Below the pieces are notes generated by a model. The model did not search any database, had not been told where the DNA came from, and saw nothing but the letters and a program-made list of their open reading frames with translations. Below, in pieces: positions 57,019-64,000 of a stretch of DNA of 64,000 bases. Source of the DNA: Morinoia aosen. Lineage: Eukaryota; Arthropoda; Malacostraca; Amphipoda; Talitridae. The position numbers were made by a program, and so were the translations under genes. The stretch is taken from positions 20,315,058 through 20,379,057 of the forward strand of contig CM059576.1 of assembly GCA_030386875.1 (NCBI GenBank), given 5' to 3'. Every line of letters starts with the position of its first letter. The stretch's first letter is position 1.

Positions 57019-57384
57019 ATATTTTAGCAGTAACTGCCACAACGCCAGAATATGCAACAGTAGCAACAGCAGCACTCGTACAGTAACACAACTATTCCAG
57101 CAACGGACGGTACTGTACCATGTGTAGCAGGTTCTGCTGACAGTTCCTGTAACAGACATTAATAGGTTTGGTAGTTCAATCCTGGTTGTAAATGCCGTAG
57201 ACTTATGTATTTATCTGGCTGTAGTTTTAATGAAGCGGCTAAACAGAACTTTACATTAAACATTTTACGGTTAATGAAAAGTTCCATTAATGGTTAATTT
57301 GCTGGCCACTGTTCTACACCATTCTCGATTTTGCTTGTGTCGGTGCTCTAATTTTTCCTCTGAAACCACCTCCTGAACTCCAGC
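57019..57384. other. Non-coding stretch
   Basis: CAG/CAA-rich segment at 57030-57100, then nothing recognised. Confidence 0.4.
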
Positions 57385-57700
57385 CAGATGGCGACACGAG
57401 CAGTTTCCTCAGGCGGGCTCGCGTTGCCAGATCAGCTATTTCCAATTTGTTGTGCGGACGAGGCAGATTTAGCTCTTGTCTGGGTGGCGGCGCCCGATGT
57501 CTGTGTAACCGTGTTCGACTGCGGAGGATTCAAGTCCTCTTCAATCGTAGTCTGTGCATCTACCACTGTCGCCTCTGTCTTCGTAAAATTCCGCTACCAA
57601 TTCATTTCCTATCTCAAGATCTGGAACTTGTGAGCCATAGGAACCTTCGGATCGTTCCGAGCGGTGTGCACGTGTTTCTGGTCCTCCGACGAATATTGTG
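57385..57700 (-). pseudogene. Coding-like fragment with a frameshift, unknown
   Basis: On the minus strand one frame reads TIFVGGPETRAHRSERSEGS... QVPDLEIGNELVAEFY, and after a +1 shift near 57580 another reads TEATVVDAQTTIEEDLNPPQ...TQTSGAATQTRAK to a TGA near 57440. The hydrophilic Ser/Thr/Glu composition resembles a gag or linker region. No domain is recognised. It lies just upstream of the CR1-like LINE. Confidence 0.25.
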
Positions 57701-57950
57701 GTGAATTAAAGTGAAGTTGCTAAAAAATGGTATAGTTTGTATATTCACGTGAGTAAAGTGTGTGACTTTGTATGGAGTGCTCGTGAGAGTAGTTTTTTTT
57801 TGTTGCGTGAGAGTTGAGACTGAGCATTGGACTTTGGTGTGGTGACTTGCAATTTTTGACTGAGGTGTTTTGACTGGTAGTTAAGCTTTCTTTGCATATA
57901 AAGAGTATAGTGTTTGACATTGTAGAGAGTGACTGTGAGTAGTAGGAAAC

Positions 57951-57951
<1 letters not shown>

Positions 57952-57984
<33 letters not shown>
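57952..57984 (+). repeat. Poly-T run, 33 bases
   Basis: Homopolymer in the LINE 5' UTR; its true length may be uncertain because of sequencing. Confidence 0.9.
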
Positions 57985-57985
<1 letters not shown>

Positions 57986-58069
57986 ATAACTTGAATTTCA
58001 GTAGATTTGGTGAGTGAAGACTCCTTCTGCCTGTGAAATTTGTACTGAGATGGAAGTCTGTGTCTGAGG

Positions 58070-59269
58070 ATGGCAAGAAATAGGACTGGTCGTAGGAAGG
58101 GAGGTGCAAGTGGAATGGATGAGGAGATTGAGTGCATGACTTGTAAAGAGTGGGTAGATATAGATGCATGCAAAGGTTTGAGAGAGATGAGTCGGAGGAA
58201 GTTGAATGATCTTGTGTTTACGTGCTGGAAATGTTTGAATGACGAGAGAAAGAAGTTGGAAGAGGAGGTTGAGAGATTGACAATTCTGATGGTTGCTTTA
58301 GAGGCTGATTTGAAGGATGAAAGGAAGTTGAATGAAGGAAAGAATGAGAATGGTGCAAATGCAGTGAATGAAGAGGTAAATGGTGGTGGTGCAAGGAGTA
58401 CAAATGAAGTGGATGATGGTGCAAGGAGTGCAAATGAAGTGGATGATGGTGCAAGGAGTGCAAATGAAGTGGATGATGGTGCAAGGAGTGTGAATGCAAT
58501 AAATGAAGTGAATGGTGGTGCAAATGTGCCAGATGAGAGTAGAAGGATGAATGAGCATGATGAAAGAAGTACGAATGGGAAGAGAGTGAAGGAGCAACCT
58601 GTTGATATGCCACATGAGGTGCAGGCGCCTGTAGTGGAAGTGAATGTAAGGAAGATGGATGGAAAGAGTGATGTGAGTGGAAGAGTTGAACGAAAGAGTA
58701 GTATGAAAGGGAGAGTGAGACCTACGATTAGAATATGTGGTGACAGCATGGTGAAGAATGTGGATAGGTTTGTGAGTATGACTGACCGTAGTGGATGTAC
58801 GAGCATGAGAGGAAAGGGAGTGAATGAGATTTGTAGGCATGCTGAGGAAGTGATAGATGGAATGGATGAAGGGATGGTTGTACTGCAAGGAGGTGGCAAT
58901 GGATTGCTTGAATGTGGGAGAGAGCGTACGGTGAATGCAATTATGAATGTTGTTGAAAGGGCGCGAAAGAAGAATGTAAGAGTGGCTGTGACCAGTCTGC
59001 TGAGAAGGCCTGCATGTGGTGAGGAGTATGAAAGGGTGCGAAAGGAGGTGAATAGGGAAGTGCATAAAAGGATCATGAGTATGAAAGCTGAGAGTATGAG
59101 AAAGCGTGAAATGGGTTCCAGCTTCCTTGATATGGATAACCTGATCCAGAGTGGGTGTTTTCGTGGAGATGGAGTCCACCTTACTCAAGAAGGTGAGATG
59201 AAACTCTCCAGGAGATACATCCAGTGGATTGGGTGTACTCATATTGTAATGGAAGGTGGAACTGGATGA
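58070..59269 (+). CDS. LINE ORF1: PHD-like finger plus SGNH esterase
   Basis: 399 residues. Residues 22-55 hold a Cys-rich finger (C22-x2-C25, C34, C52-x2-C55, PHD-like), followed by a basic/acidic coiled-coil-like stretch (56-90). Residues about 105-150 contain four copies of a decapeptide (GARSANEVDD). Residues 218-385 form an SGNH-hydrolase-like esterase: GDS at 224-226 (catalytic Ser226), GGGN at 274-277, and D-G-V-H at 367-370 with the Asp/His of the triad. ORF1 proteins of this kind accompany CR1-clade LINEs and are thought to bind RNA or act at membranes. The start at 58070 is the first ATG of the frame. TGA at 59267 directly precedes the ORF2 ATG. All key residues are present. Confidence 0.88.
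   Translation: MARNRTGRRKGGASGMDEEIECMTCKEWVDIDACKGLREMSRRKLNDLVFTCWKCLNDERKKLEEEVERLTILMVALEADLKDERKLNEGKNENGANAVNEEVNGGGARSTNEVDDGARSANEVDDGARSANEVDDGARSVNAINEVNGGANVPDESRRMNEHDERSTNGKRVKEQPVDMPHEVQAPVVEVNVRKMDGKSDVSGRVERKSSMKGRVRPTIRICGDSMVKNVDRFVSMTDRSGCTSMRGKGVNEICRHAEEVIDGMDEGMVVLQGGGNGLLECGRERTVNAIMNVVERARKKNVRVAVTSLLRRPACGEEYERVRKEVNREVHKRIMSMKAESMRKREMGSSFLDMDNLIQSGCFRGDGVHLTQEGEMKLSRRYIQWIGCTHIVMEGGTG
58385..58510 (+). repeat. 30-bp tandem repeat inside ORF1
   Basis: GATGGTGCAAGGAGTGCAAA and TGAAGTG are repeated four times, nearly perfectly, encoding GARSANEVDD. It is in frame, so copy number can vary without breaking ORF1. Confidence 0.9.
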
Positions 59270-62200
59270 ATGGAAAGCTGTCAGAGCAAAAATGAAAAAT
59301 GTCGTGAATTGTCCAATAGTGTTGTAAGGTTTGGATGTATAAATGTGCGTGGATGGAATGCAGGAAAGTTAAATGACCTTGTAGCAGAATTTGAGAATGG
59401 AGATTTGGATTGTGTTGGTGTAGTAGAGACCCAAATGCGTGATAGAGTCAGTTTAAAATGTAAGGAGAGCAAGTACTATATGATTGGAAAAGGGCGTGTA
59501 AGTTGGCAAAAAAGAGGTGGTGGAGTTGGTCTCATTGTAAAAAATGCTCTAAATTGGAAATTAGAAGAAATTCCTGTTGGAAATGAACCTGAGAGTGAAG
59601 ATCTGTTAGTAATAAAGTGTGAAAGAATGCATGCCAGAGAATGTGTTATTGTGGTTGTATGCTATATGACAACTGATGGTATTTTAGCTCATCAAGAGAA
59701 TGTAAAAAAGTATGAAATATTAACAAGAATTGTGCAAGAGCATTGCAGGTGCCCTCTGATTGTGATGGGGGATATGAATGGCCATGTTGGTATACTTGGT
59801 GAGCCTGTGAATGCAAATGGACAAAAATTGATTGATTTCTGTGATGAGAATGAACTTGAGAACCTGAATGTAACAATAGGAAATGGCTTGCATACATGGC
59901 AAAGCAAGGAATGTAAATCTGCAATTGATTATATGATAGTGAATAGTAGAGCTAGAGCGTGTGTCAAAAAAATGTTTGTAGATGAAAATGATTTTGATAT
60001 TGATAGTGACCATAAAATGCTTGTACTAGAATATAATTGGGGTGGAAAGGAGTCAATGCAGAAGGCCAGCAGAGTAAGTGAAAATTGGCGTATTAAAATG
60101 GCAAACTGGGAAGAATTTAGAAATGAATTGAGTAGATGTAACTGGAACAGGTGTGGAAATGTAAATGACCTAAATAAGGAGATTGCAAGAACCTTGTATG
60201 ATGTGGCAGAGCAAAAGATTGGTAGAATGAAATGCAGGAAAAGAACAGGAAATGCTAGGTGGTTTACGAGCGAGATAAAGGAAGAACGAATGAGAAGGAA
60301 GACTTTAAATAAAAAACAACGCTGTATGAGGAAAATGTATGAAAGACGCAGAATTACTGAGGATGAATGGCGAAGTGTATGGAATGAGTACAAGGACCAG
60401 CAGAAGAAAGTAAAGAGAATGATCAATGAGGCTAGGGTTAAAGAAGAGAGACACCAAGTTGAAAATCTAAGAAAGAAAGGTCCAGATGGAATAAAAGATT
60501 GGTATAGGTTTATACAAGGTAATGATAGAGGTAGTGAAGTTCAAGTTGATGAATTAGTAGTCAATGGTTGCAGTGTGCAAGATAGGATGCAAATGGTGAA
60601 AGCAGTTGAAGAATACTGGGAGGACATTGGTGGAATGAATGAGCAGGTTACAGATGATGAACCGATAAATTTTCTGATAGATGAACATGAACTGCAAATG
60701 GAAGACGAAATCACTTGTGAAGAGATTGTAAGTTTTTTGAAGAAAGTGAAAAATGGAAAGGCATGTGGCCCTGATAAGATACCATATGAGTTCTATAAAT
60801 GTGGAGGAGAGAGTGTAGTCAGTATGTTAAAATGTTTATTTGATGAGATATGGAAGAGTGAAAGAGTACCGGATGACTGGAACAAGTGTAATGTAGTTCT
60901 GTTGCATAAGGGTGGACATAAGAGTATGAAAGAACTTAAAAATTACAGACCAATTGCACTGGGTGACACCGTATGTAAGATCTTTTGTGGTATTTTGAAT
61001 GAGAGAATGAAAAACTTAGTTGAGGAATTAGGAGTCCTGGGAGAAGAACAGAATGGTTTTAGGCAAGATAGACGTGGGGAGGATAATCTGTTTGTAGTGA
61101 GTGAAATAATTGAGCGAATGAAGAAGGATAATAAGAAGGTATATTTAGCATTCCTGGATATTGAAAAGGCGTATGACAGAGTGGATCGGGTTAGGCTGTT
61201 TGAAATTTTGAGAAAAGTTGGTTTTAGCAGAAAAATAGTGAACATTGTACAGAGTCTGTATGAGAACACAAGTGCTATCTACAGGTTAGGAAATTTGGAA
61301 ACAGGGCAAGTGAGGAGTGTTAGAGGAGTGAGACAGGGCTGTACTCTGTCCCCCCTGTTGTTTGGATTGTACACAGAAGAATTAGCAGTTCAACTGAGAG
61401 GGAGTGGTTTAGGACTGAAAGTTGGTAATGAGAGACTGAGCTGTTTGTTGTATGCTGATGATGTGGTTGTGGTTAGTGAATGTGGTCATGAACTACAAAG
61501 GATGCTTGACATTGTGAATGGATATAGTACAGATTTCAAGATGAACTTTGGTGCAGATAAAAGTAAGGTCATGGTTATAAATAGTGATGAGACTGATAGA
61601 GACAGACTGTGGAATATTGGAGAAATCAGAATAGGTAGAACAAAAGAATACAAATATCTAGGTAGTATGATAAGTGAAGATGGATGTACTAGAACTAAAG
61701 GTGAGAAAGTGGCTAAAGCAATGCAGTGGAGTGGACGGTTAGGTAGTGTGGCCAGATACAGAGCAAACAAGTACGAATGTGTGAGAGGAATGTGGAAGTA
61801 TGTTGCTGTACGTAGTGTCATGTATGGTATGAGTGCTCTTGCTTGGAATGGTAGTGATCTTGAAAAGCTGGATGTGATACAAAATAAGGTAGGACGTGTA
61901 GCATTGGGTGCTCCAAAATGGACAGCTATAGAAGCCATTAGAGGTGACCTAGGGTGGAGCCTATTTTCAGAAAGAATGATGAAAGCTGTGCTGAATTATA
62001 AGGTGAGAATTGAAAGAATGCAGAATAGCAGGTGGGTAAGGCGAATCTTTGAATGGAATCTGAGTGTAAGCTATTGGGAGAAAGTATGTTGGGGGCATGC
62101 AAGGAAACTCAGTATGCAAAAGATTATTCATGTTAGAATTGGGAGACCTGTGGATGACTGGAGTTTAATAAATGTTGGAGGTGTAGGGCCTGAGTGGGAC

Positions 62201-62686
62201 TGCAAGAGGTGGAAGAAAGAGATTGAGAGACAAACAAAAGAGTATGGATTGAATAAGTGGAAGCTTAGCATGATGCGGAAGCCTACACTTAACTGGTATA
62301 TGAAAAAGAAAGCACCTAAGTTTGAGCTGTTCTATGATGGTAGTTTTGGAAGTCAACTCTTGTTTGCTGTGAGATGTAAGTCATTGAGTGTGAACAGACG
62401 TACATGGAGATGGAATGAGAATAATAACAGATTATGTCAGCAGTGTAATGGTGGAGTAGAGGAAACAATTGAGCATTTTGTGCTGGAATGTAGTAAGTAT
62501 GAGCAAGAGAGAGAGAGTTTAATGAATGTGGTGTCTGAGCAGTATGGAGAGAATGAATGGAATGCCAGATGTGCTGAAGATGATTGCGGTATGAGCTGTC
62601 TTGCTGGATTGGATCAGGAGTGTAATGCGAGTATCACTGAGGCTATGAAAGTGTTTCTTGTGCGTGCCTGGAGTAAGAGACAGTGA
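59270..62686 (+). CDS. LINE ORF2: APE endonuclease and reverse transcriptase, intact
   Basis: 1138 residues. Endonuclease, about 20-255: INVRGWN (24-30), VVETQ (51-55), GDMNGH (167-172), TW...AIDY (209-221) and SDHKML (246-251). It nicks the target DNA. Reverse transcriptase, about 500-790: YRPIALGD, GFRQDRRGEDN, FLDIEKAYDRVD (from 628), RQGCTLSPLL (from 688) and YADD (728-731), with all catalytic Asp residues. C-terminal zinc knuckle C-x2-C...H-x4-C at 1056-1074. No RNase H domain is seen. The ATG follows the ORF1 stop without a gap, suggesting reinitiation. Large minus-strand open frames in the region are shadows caused by purine bias. The copy is intact and possibly active. Confidence 0.94.
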   Translation: MESCQSKNEKCRELSNSVVRFGCINVRGWNAGKLNDLVAEFENGDLDCVGVVETQMRDRVSLKCKESKYYMIGKGRVSWQKRGGGVGLIVKNALNWKLEEIPVGNEPESEDLLVIKCERMHARECVIVVVCYMTTDGILAHQENVKKYEILTRIVQEHCRCPLIVMGDMNGHVGILGEPVNANGQKLIDFCDENELENLNVTIGNGLHTWQSKECKSAIDYMIVNSRARACVKKMFVDENDFDIDSDHKMLVLEYNWGGKESMQKASRVSENWRIKMANWEEFRNELSRCNWNRCGNVNDLNKEIARTLYDVAEQKIGRMKCRKRTGNARWFTSEIKEERMRRKTLNKKQRCMRKMYERRRITEDEWRSVWNEYKDQQKKVKRMINEARVKEERHQVENLRKKGPDGIKDWYRFIQGNDRGSEVQVDELVVNGCSVQDRMQMVKAVEEYWEDIGGMNEQVTDDEPINFLIDEHELQMEDEITCEEIVSFLKKVKNGKACGPDKIPYEFYKCGGESVVSMLKCLFDEIWKSERVPDDWNKCNVVLLHKGGHKSMKELKNYRPIALGDTVCKIFCGILNERMKNLVEELGVLGEEQNGFRQDRRGEDNLFVVSEIIERMKKDNKKVYLAFLDIEKAYDRVDRVRLFEILRKVGFSRKIVNIVQSLYENTSAIYRLGNLETGQVRSVRGVRQGCTLSPLLFGLYTEELAVQLRGSGLGLKVGNERLSCLLYADDVVVVSECGHELQRMLDIVNGYSTDFKMNFGADKSKVMVINSDETDRDRLWNIGEIRIGRTKEYKYLGSMISEDGCTRTKGEKVAKAMQWSGRLGSVARYRANKYECVRGMWKYVAVRSVMYGMSALAWNGSDLEKLDVIQNKVGRVALGAPKWTAIEAIRGDLGWSLFSERMMKAVLNYKVRIERMQNSRWVRRIFEWNLSVSYWEKVCWGHARKLSMQKIIHVRIGRPVDDWSLINVGGVGPEWDCKRWKKEIERQTKEYGLNKWKLSMMRKPTLNWYMKKKAPKFELFYDGSFGSQLLFAVRCKSLSVNRRTWRWNENNNRLCQQCNGGVEETIEHFVLECSKYEQERESLMNVVSEQYGENEWNARCAEDDCGMSCLAGLDQECNASITEAMKVFLVRAWSKRQ

Positions 62687-62910
62687 CTGGAATGAGCCAG
62701 TCTGGCAGAATGGGCTGTAATGACCCAATGTGCCGGGGGATGGTGTTTTGACACACTGGTTGTCCCGGTGATGCCTTCCAATGGAGGCTTGTGACAAGGA
62801 TCGTAGATCCTGAGTAGTTTAGTGGACAAGTCTGGTACCAGGCGCTGAACTCTGTGTGAAAATTGTGGAGGGAATTGTAGGCCGTTACAAAGGCCCCGAC
62901 ACTGTCGGCC

Positions 62911-62942
62911 CTCAAGTTCAAGTTCAAGTTCAAGTTCAAGTC
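62911..62942 (+). repeat. (TTCAAG)n 3' tail of the LINE
   Basis: About five hexamer units terminate the LINE, the usual short tandem 3' end of CR1-like elements, which serves as the priming site for reverse transcription. Confidence 0.85.
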
Positions 62943-62944
62943 AA

Positions 62945-63171
62945 GACTATATATCTACCGATGATGTCGGACGTCACGGGGAAGATGGAGTGAGGCCTCT
63001 GCATCGACTTCCGGTGCGCCTGTGACCTCGTCGGGTGGACAGCGCACGAGCTCGACTGTTAGCAATGGTGAGTCACCGTCCATGAGTAGCGTCGCGGAGT
63101 GGTGTGTTGTAGCAGTTCAGTGGCATGCCTAGCGAACCCTTGAATAAATCTGGAGAGATGTAAGTCTTAAT
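62945..63171. other. GC-rich stretch between the LINE and the 29-bp array
   Basis: Contains an ATG|GTGAGT donor-like word at 63068, an AATAAA at 63144 and no long open frame. It could be a 5' UTR or exon of a host gene, or flank of the array. Confidence 0.35.
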
Positions 63172-64000
63172 TCGTTAACTTACGGCCTTGTGCCCTTAAT
63201 TCATTTACTTGCGGCCTCGTGCCCTTGATTCATTTACTTGCGGCCTTGTACCCTTAATTCATTTACTTGCGGCCTTGTACCCTTAATTCATTTACTTGCG
63301 ACCTTGTGCCCTTAATTCGTTTACTTGCGGCCTTGTGCCCTAATTCGTTTACTTGCGGCCTTGTGCCCTTAATTCGTTTACTTGCGGCCTTGTGCCCTTA
63401 CTTCATTTACTTGCGGCCTTGTACCCTTAATTCATTTACTTGCGGCCTTGTACCCTTACTTCATTTACTTGCGGCCTTGTGCCCTTACTTCATTTACTTG
63501 CGGCCTTGTGCCCTTAATTCGTTAACTTGCGGCCTTGTGCCCTTACTTCATTTACTTGCGGCCTTGTGCCTTTACTTCATTTACTTGCGGCCTTGTGCCC
63601 TTACTTCATTTACTTGCGGCCTTGTGCCCTTACTTCATTTACTTGCGGCCTTGTGCCCTTACTTCATTTACTTGCGGCCTTGTGCCCTTACTTCATTTAC
63701 TTGCGGCCTTGTGCCCTTAATTCGTTAACTTGCGGCCTTGTGCCCTTACTTCATTTACTTGCGGCCTTGTGCCCTTACTTCATTTACTTGCGGCCTTGTA
63801 CCCTTAATTCATTTACTTGCGGCCTTGTGCCCTTAATTCGTTAACTTGCGGCCTTGTGCCCTTACTTCATTTACTTGCGGCCTTGTGCCCTTACTTCATT
63901 TACTTGCGGCCTTGTGCCCTTACTTCATTTACTTGCGGCCTTGTGCCCTTAATTCGTTAACTTGCGGCCTTGTGCCCTTACTTCATTTACTTGCGGCCTT
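63172..64000 (+). repeat. 29-bp minisatellite, about 28 copies, continuing past the window
   Basis: The unit is ACTTGCGGCCTTGTGCCCTT followed by ACTTCATTT. The variant AATTCGTTA recurs at 63521, 63724, 63840 and 63956, that is at 7, 4 and 4 units, giving a 116-bp higher-order tetramer near the end. The first units carry more variants. The open frames with a 29-residue period are by-products. Confidence 0.95.

Larger units (their letters stand above)
57715..62944 (+). mobile_element. CR1-like LINE with both ORFs intact
   Basis: The 5' UTR (about 57715-58069, G/T-rich) contains an uninterrupted T33 run. ORF1 and ORF2 are open without lesions and abut as TGAATG. The 3' UTR has a GGCC-CCGACA-CTG-TCGG-like hairpin at about 62893-62911 and ends in (TTCAAG)n at 62911-62942. 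The coding strand is strikingly purine-rich. The exact 5' end and target-site duplication are not resolved. The PHD-plus-esterase ORF1 is known from CR1-like elements, hence the assignment. Confidence 0.85.

Noticed and set aside
57745..59076. 443-codon minus-strand open frame and other large frames opposite the LINE
   Set aside because: They lie antisense to an intact LINE with clear domains and result from its purine bias; composition is Ser/Phe/Leu-rich without motifs.
63267..63844. Leu/Cys-rich open frames at the right end
   Set aside because: 29-bp repeat read through three frames.

Overview
The window looks like AT-rich intergenic and intronic DNA from an arthropod, most likely an insect. 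The reasons are short GT-AG bounded exon candidates, tRNA-derived SINEs, non-LTR retrotransposons of I-like and CR1-like type, pogo, hAT, PIF/Harbinger and CACTA-like DNA transposons, and many minisatellites. No prokaryotic operons, CRISPR array, rRNA gene or convincing functional tRNA gene is visible. The species is not identifiable from the sequence alone, and all family names rest on motifs read by eye.

Layout. At 1-2413 there is a near-perfect 2.4-kb inverted repeat. At 3.0-4.2 kb lies a broken hAT transposon. At 4.40-7.39 kb a TTAA-flanked repeat is split by a decayed pogo-like transposon (4743-6602). From 8.3 to 24.7 kb an I-like LINE (minus strand) is cut inside its ORF1 by a 10.9-kb insertion (12451-23378). 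The insertion has CACT...AGTG ends, subterminal TGACACAC repeats and a 2-bp TT duplication, and removing it restores the ORF1 frame exactly. Inside it are four exon-like blocks, a 1.2-kb inverted repeat and about 80 copies of a 21-bp satellite.

The 25-32 kb part holds scattered repeat copies: a TTAA-family fragment, a C/T-rich interspersed family, a foldback MITE, two copies of one tRNA-derived SINE and a LINE 3' end. At 33.9-37.5 kb there is a three-level nest: a TIR element contains a PIF/Harbinger-type element, which contains both a full 1127-bp copy of the TTAA family and a Penelope-like inverted repeat. A second copy of the outer element at 50.5-51.5 kb shows the unoccupied site and is itself nested in another TIR element.

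Candidate host exons, supported only by splice signals and open frames, are at 30.9-31.1 kb (minus), 33.2-33.3 kb (plus), 41.7-42.9 kb (three exons with matching phases), 48.9-49.1 kb and 56.3 kb. Unassigned open frames are at 39.8-40.1, 53.4 and 54.4 kb. Minisatellites occupy 43.8-48.5 kb (units of about 50, 54, 11 and 74 bp), 56.6-57.0 kb (30 bp) and 63.2-64.0 kb (29 bp, running off the window).

The only long intact coding unit is a CR1-like LINE at about 57.7-62.94 kb. Its ORF1 (PHD-like finger plus SGNH esterase) abuts ORF2 (endonuclease plus reverse transcriptase), and it ends in a TTCAAG microsatellite tail. The two ORFs should together provide RNA binding and target-primed reverse transcription, so this element looks young and possibly active. 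Almost everything else in the window is the layered debris of mobile DNA.
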